Below are positions 15,529-23,023 of a stretch of DNA of 24,311 nt, in pieces. Under the pieces are notes generated by a model. It was not told where the DNA came from, ran no database searches, and saw nothing but the letters and a program-made list of their open reading frames with translations. Each line of letters begins with the position of its first letter. Positions within the stretch are counted from its first letter, which is position 1. The DNA is from WTJO01 sp965660165 (GTDB lineage Bacteria > Pseudomonadota > Alphaproteobacteria > Puniceispirillales > Puniceispirillaceae), in assembly GCA_965660165.1 (NCBI GenBank), contig CBFHYU010000032.1, positions 1 through 24,311 of the forward strand, in the 5' to 3' direction. The translations under genes were made by a program, and so were the position numbers.

Positions 15529-16676
15529 TTACGCTTACGCCCCGAGCCCATGTGCCATGGCACTTAACTATATTGATCCCAATAATTGCTGTACTAGTCA
15601 CTATTTTGGCGGGCGGTGTTATTTTTGCTATTTTGGGGTATGCGCCGCTTGAAACATTGTTTGAGTTTTTTATCACGCCGCTTTCTCAGCCATATCAATT
15701 CGGTAATCTGTTGGTAAAGGCATGCCCGCTGATCATTATTGGTACTGGTCTGGTGTTTTGCTATCGTGCCAATATCTGGAATATTGGTGCTGAAGGACAG
15801 CTTATTTTTGGTGCGCTTGGCGCTGGCCTGCTTGCCCTGTCTTTCCCCGAAGTAACAAGCAAGTGGTTTTTATTGCCTATGGCGCTTGCGGCGATGCTGG
15901 CAGGTGGATTATGGGCATTCGTGCCGGCTATTCTAAAAGTCAGATTTAATACGAATGAGATTCTGGTCTCGTTGATGCTTACCTATGTGGCTGGATTTTT
16001 TCTGGATTGGCTTGTCAGAGGCCCTTGGCGTGATCCGATGTCATTTGGCTTTCCGCTTACGCCAAATTATGGCGATGGTGCGCTAATATCTGGTCTTATT
16101 CTGCCAGGCATAGGCAGGCTAGGACAGCTTCACTGGGCAGTGCCGCTTAGCTTTGTGGTTGCCTTTATTGGCTGGTTTGTGATGCGTCATACCCTTACTG
16201 GCTTTCAGGTCAGGGTAATTGGCAATGCACCTCAGGCAGGTAAATTTGCAGGGTTCAAACCTGAACGTGTGACCTATGGTGTGCTGATAGCCTCTGGCGC
16301 ACTTGCAGGGCTGGCAGGGATGATCGAAGTGTCGGCAAATATTGGCCAGCTTCAGCCGAACGTGTCCTTTGGCTATGGCTTTACCGCAATTATTGTGGTG
16401 TTTCTAGCGCGGCTTAATCCAGTGGCTGTAATTGTGGCTGGTCTAGTTGTGGCGCTGGCTGAATTGGGCGGTGATGCGGCGCAAATTTCACTGGGTGTGC
16501 CAAAAGTTGTTACAGGTGTATTCAAAGGCATTTTATTATTTATGCTACTATCTGGTGAGACCTTAACCCATTATCACATTAAATTTGGGGGTATCAAATC
16601 TGGCAAGAGCCGCAGTGCGCGCGTCCAGTCTGGCAGAACAGAGTCTGGCAGAACAGATAATGAGGGCAAGCTATGA
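15525..16676 (+). CDS. ABC importer permease 1, nucleoside/BMP-type (NupP/YufP-like)
   Basis: The 383-residue integral membrane protein has an N-terminal helix near residues 14-36 and about eight to nine helices overall. The family motif FCYRANIWNIGAEGQLIFG lies at about 79-97, and FNTNEILVSLMLTYVAGF provides the conserved NEI...T segment. It forms one half of the channel with the next gene product. Both ends show ATGA overlaps with neighbours, indicating tight stoichiometric coupling. The last 30 or so residues are a polar, serine/arginine-rich tail encoded partly by a tandem 15-bp duplication, probably cytoplasmic and not conserved. Confidence 0.88.
   Translation: MITLTPRAHVPWHLTILIPIIAVLVTILAGGVIFAILGYAPLETLFEFFITPLSQPYQFGNLLVKACPLIIIGTGLVFCYRANIWNIGAEGQLIFGALGAGLLALSFPEVTSKWFLLPMALAAMLAGGLWAFVPAILKVRFNTNEILVSLMLTYVAGFFLDWLVRGPWRDPMSFGFPLTPNYGDGALISGLILPGIGRLGQLHWAVPLSFVVAFIGWFVMRHTLTGFQVRVIGNAPQAGKFAGFKPERVTYGVLIASGALAGLAGMIEVSANIGQLQPNVSFGYGFTAIIVVFLARLNPVAVIVAGLVVALAELGGDAAQISLGVPKVVTGVFKGILLFMLLSGETLTHYHIKFGGIKSGKSRSARVQSGRTESGRTDNEGKL
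16627..16656 (+). repeat. Tandem 15-bp direct repeat in permease C-terminal tail
   Basis: AGTCTGGCAGAACAG occurs twice in perfect tandem (16627-16641 and 16642-16656). Being a multiple of three it keeps the frame and encodes two similar SGRT units. A degenerate partial copy (TCTGGCAAGAGC) lies about 30 bases upstream. It looks like recent slippage in an unconstrained tail. Confidence 0.85.
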
Positions 16677-17581
16677 TAGACGAATTGCTTATCACAATCC
16701 TTCTTACCTCTGTGCCGCTTATATTTGCGGCAACAGGCGAGCTTGTTGTCGAAAAGTCAGGGGTACTTAATCTTGGTGTGGAAGGCATGATGCTGATGGG
16801 CGCAGTAGCGGCATTTGGCATGACTGCACAATTTGATAATCCTTATTTTGGCATTGTTGCTGGCGGCATAGCTGGTGGTTTTACAGCGATGATATTTGCC
16901 TTTTTCGTGCTTGGGCTTGCCACAAATCAGGTGGCAACAGGGCTTGCCCTTACCATTTTTGGTACAGGTCTATCTGGCTTGCTAGGCGCGCCTCTTGTGG
17001 GGCAGGCGATTGAAGGTTTGCCAGAATTATCACTTCCGCTATTATCAGAGTTACCAGTAGCAGGGGTGTTATTCTCACTTGATGTTATGGCATATCTATC
17101 TGTGTTCGTCGTAATTCTGGTAAGCTGGTTTTTGAACCAAACCAAATCAGGGCTAGTGCTAAAATCTGTCGGCATCAATCATGATAGTGCGCATGCGCTT
17201 GGCTATGAAGTGCTGAAAGTACGGTTTTATGCGGTGGTGTTTGGCGGGGTGATGGCTGGGCTAGGGGGGGCATATTTGCCGCTTGTGCTCACACCTCATT
17301 GGGCAGAAGGTATGACCGCAGGCAGAGGCTGGATAGCCCTTGCGCTTGTGGTATTTGCTGCATGGCGACCCTATCGGGTGATTGTTGGCGCAATATTATT
17401 TGGGGCTGTGACAATATTCCAGCTTCTTGGTCAGGCAAAAGGATGGGCAATCCCAATTCAATTTATGTCAATGATGCCATATTTGGTAACAATTTTTGTG
17501 CTTGTGATCATGTCTGGTTCTAGCAGAATTGCGATTGGTGCGCCAAAAGAGCTTGGCCGTACATTTACGTCAGGCAGGTAG
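16673..17581 (+). CDS. ABC importer permease 2, nucleoside/BMP-type (NupQ/YufQ-like)
   Basis: The 302-residue membrane protein has about eight helices and the family signature GELVVEKSGVLNLGVEGMML (residues 23-42), which marks the second permease of these importers. Other conserved parts are ATNQVATGLALTIFGTGLSG near 82-101 and the cytoplasmic loop with NHDSAHALGYEVLKVRFYAV near 169-188. It pairs with the upstream permease. The ATG overlaps the upstream stop as ATGA. No gene for a BMP-type periplasmic binding protein follows. The next gene is an unrelated exporter after a 52-base gap. Confidence 0.88.
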   Translation: MIDELLITILLTSVPLIFAATGELVVEKSGVLNLGVEGMMLMGAVAAFGMTAQFDNPYFGIVAGGIAGGFTAMIFAFFVLGLATNQVATGLALTIFGTGLSGLLGAPLVGQAIEGLPELSLPLLSELPVAGVLFSLDVMAYLSVFVVILVSWFLNQTKSGLVLKSVGINHDSAHALGYEVLKVRFYAVVFGGVMAGLGGAYLPLVLTPHWAEGMTAGRGWIALALVVFAAWRPYRVIVGAILFGAVTIFQLLGQAKGWAIPIQFMSMMPYLVTIFVLVIMSGSSRIAIGAPKELGRTFTSGR

Positions 17582-17621
17582 CGGTGAGCCTTAACAGATC
17601 AGCCTATCTAGCAGTCATTTT

Positions 17622-17628
17622 AAGGAGG
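17622..17628 (+). promoter_or_regulatory. Near-perfect Shine-Dalgarno fixing a TTG start
   Basis: AAGGAGG lies five bases before the TTG at 17634. It is among the strongest ribosome-binding sites in the window and decides the non-ATG start of the exporter gene. Confidence 0.8.
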
Positions 17629-17633
17629 CTAGA

Positions 17634-18257
17634 TTGATAGCCGCATTTGGTACTGGATTTGCCATCAGCTTTGGCTTGATATTGGCGATAGGCGCGCAAA
17701 ATGCGTTTGTGTTGCGTCAGGGGCTATCTCGTCAATATGTCACAATGGTTGTGCTATTTTGTGCGCTGTCTGATGCTGTGCTTATTTGTGCAGGGGTGTT
17801 TGGGCTTGGCAGTTTATTTGCCCCTATTATGCATGAATTTCAGGATATTATCTTTGCAGGTGCGGCGCTCTGGCTTGGCTGGTATGGCGCAATGCGGCTC
17901 TATAGTGCATATAAGCATAACCAGACAATGCTAGATGCATCGGCGATGGCGGGCGCGTCTCGTTGGAGCGTGCTGATGGCAGTCGCGTTGATGACATGGC
18001 TTAATCCGCATGTCTATCTAGATACGTTGTTATTGATAGCGACTCTCTCACTTGGTCTTGAAATGTCAGACAAGATTGCCTTTGCTGTCGGTGCATGTCT
18101 TGCTAGCCTGATATTTTTCTCTGCACTTGGCTTTGGGGCAACACAGCTTAGCCCGCTTATGAAAACTGCGCGCTCTTGGCAGATAGCCGATATCATCATC
18201 GCTGTGATTATGTTTGTGCTGGCAATGAGTATGCTATTCCAGACACGCTGGCTATAG
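17634..18257 (+). CDS. LysE/ArgO-family amino-acid exporter
   Basis: The 207-residue membrane protein has about six hydrophobic helices. It bears the LysE/ArgO hallmarks: SFGLILAIGAQNAFVLRQGL at about 12-31 and TWLNPHVYLDTLLLIATLS at about 122-140. Members export basic amino acids such as arginine or lysine across the inner membrane. The exact substrate is not determinable here. The start is TTG, chosen because a full AAGGAGG lies five bases upstream and the first helix then begins normally. No LysG/ArgP-type regulator gene is adjacent. It converges on the DUF3126 gene, with a possible hairpin between them. Confidence 0.85.
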   Translation: MIAAFGTGFAISFGLILAIGAQNAFVLRQGLSRQYVTMVVLFCALSDAVLICAGVFGLGSLFAPIMHEFQDIIFAGAALWLGWYGAMRLYSAYKHNQTMLDASAMAGASRWSVLMAVALMTWLNPHVYLDTLLLIATLSLGLEMSDKIAFAVGACLASLIFFSALGFGATQLSPLMKTARSWQIADIIIAVIMFVLAMSMLFQTRWL

Positions 18258-18276
18258 CACCATAACAGCTAAGCCA
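18249..18276. terminator. Possible hairpin between convergent genes
   Basis: TGGCT (18249-18253) and AGC (18256-18258) can pair with GCT (18268-18270) and AGCCA (18272-18276) around a 9-base loop, with a small internal bulge. It overlaps the end of the exporter gene and the end of the oppositely oriented DUF3126 gene. It lacks a T-run, so the terminator role is tentative. Confidence 0.3.
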
Positions 18277-18478
18277 AATCTTCAGACAGTACAGTCATCT
18301 GGATATGATAGCAGAGATCGCCTTCATCATCATCACGATATACCGCACCAAAGGTTTCATCATCTATCAGCAATTCGACTGAATCAGGCGCTTCTGGTCT
18401 GTGTTTCAGGCTGATATTTTTGTTGCCTAGACGCTGGTGAAGAAATCTCTCCAGCTTTTCAACTTCAGTAGGTGTCAT
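18269..18478 (-). CDS. DUF3126 family protein
   Basis: The 69-residue acidic protein starts MTPTEVEKLERFLHQRLGN and continues with a strand-rich half, DSVELLIDDETFGAVYRDDDEGDLCYHI. This matches DUF3126, a short conserved family I know from Alphaproteobacteria with no assigned function. It is full length for the family. The Shine-Dalgarno is weak. It lies about 100 bases downstream of the zinc-ribbon gene on the same strand, so the two may share a transcript. Confidence 0.75.
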   Translation of the reverse strand: MTPTEVEKLERFLHQRLGNKNISLKHRPEAPDSVELLIDDETFGAVYRDDDEGDLCYHIQMTVLSEDLA

Positions 18479-18577
18479 CTTATGCTATTTCGTCTGTTTA
18501 TATAATGATGCTGGCATGATGACGAAATTCAACGGGTTTGTCCATTTAAGATTTAGCCTGTTACGGTTTAAGGGGCT

Positions 18578-18856
18578 TTAGCCATGCCGTGCAATCTGCC
18601 CTCCAAATTTAGGCCATGACGGGCGAGTCGAGATATTTTTTGACTGGCAATGGCTACATCTAAGATAGATGCCTAATTCTGGCACTGGATATGTTTTGCC
18701 AAATCGTTCAATAAAGTGTTCAGCAGGAATTTCGGCATTATGCCCACAGCCATTACACCAGCAAAATACCGCCATATTCTGAGATGATAGCCAGTCAAGC
18801 GTTACAGGCGGTAATGCTGTGTCTGTCTCAATCGCTTTTTGCTTAATCCGTCCCAC
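18578..18856 (-). CDS. Short zinc-ribbon hypothetical protein
   Basis: The 92-residue protein has two cysteine knuckles: Cys32, Cys34 and Cys37 (CWCNGCGHNAE) and Cys67 and Cys70 (RCSHCQS). This is a four-cysteine zinc ribbon with one extra cysteine. The spacing and the GHNAE/RCSHC layout recall small conserved alphaproteobacterial proteins of unknown role. Binding to zinc and to nucleic acid or protein is plausible but not shown. The start used is a GTG at 18856 with a poor ribosome-binding site. Starting at the ATG at 18775 would leave a very short lead-in and remove the hydrophobic turn VTLDWL before the ribbon, so I prefer the longer form. Confidence 0.55.
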   Translation of the reverse strand: MGRIKQKAIETDTALPPVTLDWLSSQNMAVFCWCNGCGHNAEIPAEHFIERFGKTYPVPELGIYLRCSHCQSKNISTRPSWPKFGGQIARHG

Positions 18857-19012
18857 TAGGTTTCTTTCTGCTCATTTGTTCTTGTTTTGTTCTAATTTAG
18901 AAAAAACTTAAATAATAAACAAGCTTAAAGCGGCTGGCGGGTGGATTTTTTTGCCAATGCTGATTTTGTGAGGGGAAGCAGGCTGTTTCTATCGAAAAAG
19001 CGTTGTATCAGC

Positions 19013-19339
19013 CTAGTGGATAAGGCGGGGTAGCCTGTCAAGATAGCTGATAAGATCAGCAAATCGGGTTGTTTTCAATAATGGTTTCTTGCGGTCATAT
19101 AATATAAATTGAGGCTCGCTATTGGTTTTTAGCAGATGCTTTTCAATGCTGAATAGGGGGTGTTCATGGGCATGTTTGAAAATTGAAAACACAGCTTTAT
19201 TCGGCAGATGGTCAAGGGCATAATCACGCCAGTCACCATTTGCGACACGAAATGAATAGGCAGAAAGTAGGGCGTTCAATTCAGATTTTGAAAAATATAC
19301 CGTTTTGTGTTTCTTGCGACCAAGAGGATAGATGTGCAT
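19013..19339 (-). CDS. DUF2794 family protein
   Basis: The 108-residue protein contains the DUF2794 core: KTVYFSKSELNALLSAYSFRV (12-32), NGDWRDYALDHLPNKAVFSIF (34-54) and LFSIEKH (62-68). Function is unknown, and the family is typical of Alphaproteobacteria. The frame is open further upstream to an ATG at 19543, which would add 68 residues and give 176. I prefer the ATG at 19339 because it gives normal family length and has a modest AGG upstream. The longer start has no ribosome-binding site, and its added part is rich in His, Phe and Tyr with no family match I recognise. The longer version would leave only 27 bases to the divergent yfgM-like gene. Confidence 0.7.
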   Translation of the reverse strand: MHIYPLGRKKHKTVYFSKSELNALLSAYSFRVANGDWRDYALDHLPNKAVFSIFKHAHEHPLFSIEKHLLKTNSEPQFILYDRKKPLLKTTRFADLISYLDRLPRLIH

Positions 19340-19570
19340 TTCAGCCTGACTGATTGAATAAAAACAAATAGTGCCTCGAAACAGATTTTCAGCACCCTTA
19401 ATTGATAATTTATGTTGATATGATGAAATCTGATGGTCAAGAAAAATGTCAATTTCGTATATATCGTAATGAAAAGGCTGGAAAAGCCATGCATGATGAC
19501 GGTATAAGGTGAAGGCGCTGTTATGGCGTTGCTGTAAATCCATAGATGATAATATAGGGAACTAGGCCTG

Positions 19571-20197
19571 ATGGCTGATATTTTTGACGAAATTGAAGAA
19601 GAATTGAAGCAGGATAGGCTCAATAGCCTATGGACAAAATATGGCAGTTATCTGATTGGGTTTGCAGTTGCAATAGTCGCAGTTGTGGCAGGGTATCAAG
19701 CATATAGTAGCTGGCAGAAAAATACCATTGAAGCAGCAGCAGATAGCTATCATCAGGCATTACAATCAGATGAAGTAGCTGTTGCGCTTGGTGATATCAG
19801 AGCTGATTTGAGCGCAGGCTATCACATGCTGGCAGGATTTCGGCAGGCAGAAATGCTAGCCAAAGATGGCAAGATAGCCGATGCAGAACAGGCATATCTG
19901 GCTCTATCAACAGATAGCACCATTGACAGCCTATATCAGGATATTGCCTTATTGCTATCTGTGATGACGGTGGCGCAAACAGCAGATACAGATGTGCTTA
20001 GACAGCGCCTTGACCCGATAATGGCATCAGCAAATGTGCTTCAGGGGCTGGCACTTGAACTTGCCGCCTCGCTGGATATCAGAGATAATGATATAGCATC
20101 TGCCCGTGCCAAGCTTGAGCAGATTGGCCAGCTAACAGATATTTCAGGCAATCTGAGAATGCGCGCTGAACAGCTTTTGGATATGTTAGGAAATTAG
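19571..20197 (+). CDS. YfgM-like tetratricopeptide membrane protein
   Basis: The 208-residue protein has a short charged N-terminus (MADIFDEIEEELKQDRL), one membrane helix at about residues 25-44, and a periplasmic helical region with TPR-like Ala/Leu repeats. This is the layout of YfgM, an ancillary SecYEG-associated periplasmic chaperone. In alphaproteobacteria such proteins are annotated as tetratricopeptide (TPR_21). The order yfgM-bamB-der is the same as in E. coli, which strengthens the assignment. An AGGGA 12 bases and an AGG 6 bases before the ATG support the start. bamB starts 41 bases downstream. Confidence 0.8.
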   Translation: MADIFDEIEEELKQDRLNSLWTKYGSYLIGFAVAIVAVVAGYQAYSSWQKNTIEAAADSYHQALQSDEVAVALGDIRADLSAGYHMLAGFRQAEMLAKDGKIADAEQAYLALSTDSTIDSLYQDIALLLSVMTVAQTADTDVLRQRLDPIMASANVLQGLALELAASLDIRDNDIASARAKLEQIGQLTDISGNLRMRAEQLLDMLGN

Positions 20198-20238
20198 GCT
20201 GAGACGTTCAGTGCCCGAAAATAAAAAGGGAAGATGCA

Positions 20239-21600
20239 ATGACGCTAGCCTTAGCGCAGTTTAACCAAAAACAAGCTTATGCTAAACTTGGCCTGATACC
20301 ATTGGCACTGTGTATTATTGCAGGGCTGGTGCTGGGTGGATGTGCCAATCGTGAAGTGATCTTGAAAGGTGAGCGAGAATCTATCCTTGTCTTACGCCAA
20401 GAATTAGTGGCAGAAACTGACGCACAATCAGAGGGCGCAGGTCTGAGCCAAATGATACGGAATATCAATGCAGGTCATCCTGGCCTTAATTCAGGTCATG
20501 CTGGCGGTCACATTGAGGCAGAACTACCTTTTTCAAAGCAATGGTCAGCATCTGTTAACGGGTCTGATGAAGATATTGTCAGCCTGCCGCAACCTGTATT
20601 TGGCAATGGCACCTTGTATGTGTTGACAGGGGATGCGGTTGTGGTTGCGCTGAAGGGGGATACGGGTGATACACTATGGTCACTACCAGTTGATAATGGC
20701 AAGCGCGGAGTGTATCCAGGCAGAGCAGGCGGGCTAGCGCTGGTTGAAGATATGCTGGCGGTGCATGGCGCACGTAAAGAATTATCTATGCTGGATGCGC
20801 TATCAGGCGAGCTTAGATGGTCAGTAACACATGATGCGCCATTGCAGGCAGGGCCTACCTTTATTGGCAATGACGCTGTGATTGTCTCTGATATTGAAGG
20901 CCAGCTTTATGCCTATGTAACACAAACAGGCGAATTATTATGGGAAAATGCTGGCCTGCCAGTAAGCACGGTAATTTTTGGCGCTGCCTTTCCTGCGGTG
21001 CATGATGATATGGTTGTTATCGCTGGCTCTGGCGGCGAAATGTCCGTGCATCAGGCATCAGATGCCACTCTTTTGTGGGCTGAAACGCTGGCTAGCCTGT
21101 CACCAACAACTCCGCTTGAAGGATTGTCAGATATTTTGGCGCATCCAGTGCATGATGGTCAGAATATCATTGTTGCATCACAGTCAGGGCGCATTGCCTC
21201 ATTTCAGGCAGATACAGGTTTGCTAAACTGGGAACAGCCTATCTCTATTGCAGTGATGCCGTGGGTTGCAGGTCAGACAGTTTTTGTTGTCAGCATTACT
21301 GGTGAGCTGTTTGCATTACGTGCCTCAGATGGCGCGGTGCGCTGGAAAACCCCATTGCCAGATGCTGCAGATAGCTCGCTGAAGGCAGGTGATGAATTGC
21401 CAAATTATCTAGCGCCTTTCGTAGCCGCAGGTCAGGTGCATATCGTCTCTCAAAATGGGGTGCTTTACAGCTTTGATGCAGATACAGGTACTTTGCAATC
21501 ATCAGTCTCTTTTGGCGGCGATATCAGAACACAGCCGCAAATTGCAGATGGCGCAGTATTTGTGCTGTCTCAATCTGGCAAAGTAACAATGTTGCGGTAA
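20239..21600 (+). CDS. bamB: Outer-membrane assembly lipoprotein BamB
   Basis: The 453-residue protein has a lipoprotein signal peptide: a hydrophobic stretch at about 17-33 ends in a lipobox LGGC with the lipidated Cys35. The rest is an eight-bladed PQQ-type beta-propeller with repeated pattern ALKGDTGDTLWSLPVD, DALSGELRWS, TQTGELLWE, DTGLLNWEQPIS, RASDGAVRWKTPL. BamB is the lipoprotein of the BAM complex that helps BamA insert outer-membrane proteins. It is somewhat longer than the E. coli protein (about 390), with an extra polar linker near residues 60-95. AGGGAAG upstream supports the ATG. It is one base from der, which fits a single operon. Confidence 0.9.
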   Translation: MTLALAQFNQKQAYAKLGLIPLALCIIAGLVLGGCANREVILKGERESILVLRQELVAETDAQSEGAGLSQMIRNINAGHPGLNSGHAGGHIEAELPFSKQWSASVNGSDEDIVSLPQPVFGNGTLYVLTGDAVVVALKGDTGDTLWSLPVDNGKRGVYPGRAGGLALVEDMLAVHGARKELSMLDALSGELRWSVTHDAPLQAGPTFIGNDAVIVSDIEGQLYAYVTQTGELLWENAGLPVSTVIFGAAFPAVHDDMVVIAGSGGEMSVHQASDATLLWAETLASLSPTTPLEGLSDILAHPVHDGQNIIVASQSGRIASFQADTGLLNWEQPISIAVMPWVAGQTVFVVSITGELFALRASDGAVRWKTPLPDAADSSLKAGDELPNYLAPFVAAGQVHIVSQNGVLYSFDADTGTLQSSVSFGGDIRTQPQIADGAVFVLSQSGKVTMLR

Positions 21601-21601
21601 T

Positions 21602-23023
21602 ATGACCATCTCAATCGCCATTGTAGGGCGCCCGAATGTAGGAAAATCTACATTATATAACAGGCTTACTGGTACACGCCATGCTATCGTTGATGATCAG
21701 CCAGGGGTTACCCGTGATCGCCGTGAAGGGGATGCCCAGCTTGCGGCAATGCGCTTTCGGCTGATAGATACAGCAGGGCTTGAAAATGCCCAGCAAGGCA
21801 GTCTTGAAGACAGGATGCGTAAACAGACAGAACTGGCAGTGTCTGAGGCGGATTTAACCATGCTGGTGGTTGATGGTCGGTCTGGTTTGTTGCCTGATGA
21901 TCTGTTTTTTGCCCGTCAAATACGTAAAACAGGCGCTCAGGTGGTTGTGCTTGTCAATAAATGTGAAGGACAAGCTGGCCAGTCCGTGCTTGCCGAAGCA
22001 TGGCAATTAGGGCTTGGTGAGCCTGTGCCTATTTCTGCTGCGCATGGCGATGGGCTGTCCAGCCTTTATGATACCATCCTTGATGCTGTTACCGCATTAG
22101 GCCGCGAAGCTGAATTATTTGACGATGAAAAGGATGAGCTGCTGTCAGATGATGCAGAGATAGCAGATGAAGCAGAGCCTGAAGAAGAGGTGTGGTTTGA
22201 CAAGGAAAAAGACTTACCTATTCGGGTGGCTGTTGTTGGGCGTCCAAATATGGGAAAATCTACCCTTGTGAATAGCCTGATTGGTGAAGACAGATTGCTA
22301 ACCGGCCCTGAAGCAGGGATTACGCGGGATTCTATCACCTTGCCATTCACCCATAATGGCCGTGAATATCGGCTGGTTGATACCGCTGGCATACGCCGTC
22401 AGGCGCGGGTTACAGATAAGGTCGAGCGGTTGATGGTAACAGATGCTGCTAGATCTATTCAATTTGCCCGTGTGTGTATTTTGATGCTAGATGCGCGCCA
22501 GCCGCCCCATAAGCAGGATATGGTTATCGCCCGCCAAATTACAGATGAAGGACGGGCATTGGTGATTGCCGCTAATATGTGGGATGATGTGGCAGATAAG
22601 CAGGGCGCCCTCAATCAGATTTATGACCGTCTTGAAACCTCGCTTGCACAAGTTAGAGGCGTGCCTGTTATTCCAATTTCAGGGATGTATGGGCGCGGCT
22701 TTGACAAGCTGTTAAAGGCTGTTGAAGATATGCATGCTATTTGGAATATGAGAATTTCAACAGGGCGGCTGAATAGATGGCTTGAACCTATGCTAGAAGC
22801 GCACCCGCCGCCATTATCACAAGGCCGACGATTGCGGATACGCTATATGACACAGGTCAAAACACGCCCGCCTACATTTGCGCTATTTGCAAGCAAGCCT
22901 GTTGATTTACCAGAATCCTATCTACGCTATCTGATTGGTGGTCTAAGACAGGATTTTGGGCTTGAGGGGATTCCTATCAGGATGATTTTGCGCAAAGGTA
23001 AAAACCCCTACGCCAAAGGCTAA
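21602..23023 (+). CDS. der: Ribosome-assembly GTPase Der (EngA)
   Basis: The 473-residue protein has two GTPase domains and a C-terminal KH-like domain, the defining layout of Der, which acts in 50S subunit assembly. G1 loops are GRPNVGKST (9-17) and GRPNMGKST (213-221). Switch threonines lie in PGVTRDR and AGITRDS. G3 is DTAG at 57-60 and 260-263. The G4 motifs are NKCE (119-122) and NMWD (325-328); the second departs from the usual NKxD. An acidic linker (about 172-202) separates the domains. The end, RKGKNPYAKG, is typical. The ATG lies one base after the bamB stop with no clear Shine-Dalgarno, so translation is probably coupled to bamB. It converges with the amidohydrolase gene, stops overlapping by four bases. 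Confidence 0.95.
   Translation: MTISIAIVGRPNVGKSTLYNRLTGTRHAIVDDQPGVTRDRREGDAQLAAMRFRLIDTAGLENAQQGSLEDRMRKQTELAVSEADLTMLVVDGRSGLLPDDLFFARQIRKTGAQVVVLVNKCEGQAGQSVLAEAWQLGLGEPVPISAAHGDGLSSLYDTILDAVTALGREAELFDDEKDELLSDDAEIADEAEPEEEVWFDKEKDLPIRVAVVGRPNMGKSTLVNSLIGEDRLLTGPEAGITRDSITLPFTHNGREYRLVDTAGIRRQARVTDKVERLMVTDAARSIQFARVCILMLDARQPPHKQDMVIARQITDEGRALVIAANMWDDVADKQGALNQIYDRLETSLAQVRGVPVIPISGMYGRGFDKLLKAVEDMHAIWNMRISTGRLNRWLEPMLEAHPPPLSQGRRLRIRYMTQVKTRPPTFALFASKPVDLPESYLRYLIGGLRQDFGLEGIPIRMILRKGKNPYAKG

Noticed and set aside
18901..18935. AT-rich hairpin AAGCTT/AAGTTT followed by T residues (minus strand) as a terminator after DUF2794
   Set aside because: The stem is six weak pairs including a G-U and is probably too unstable to be called.
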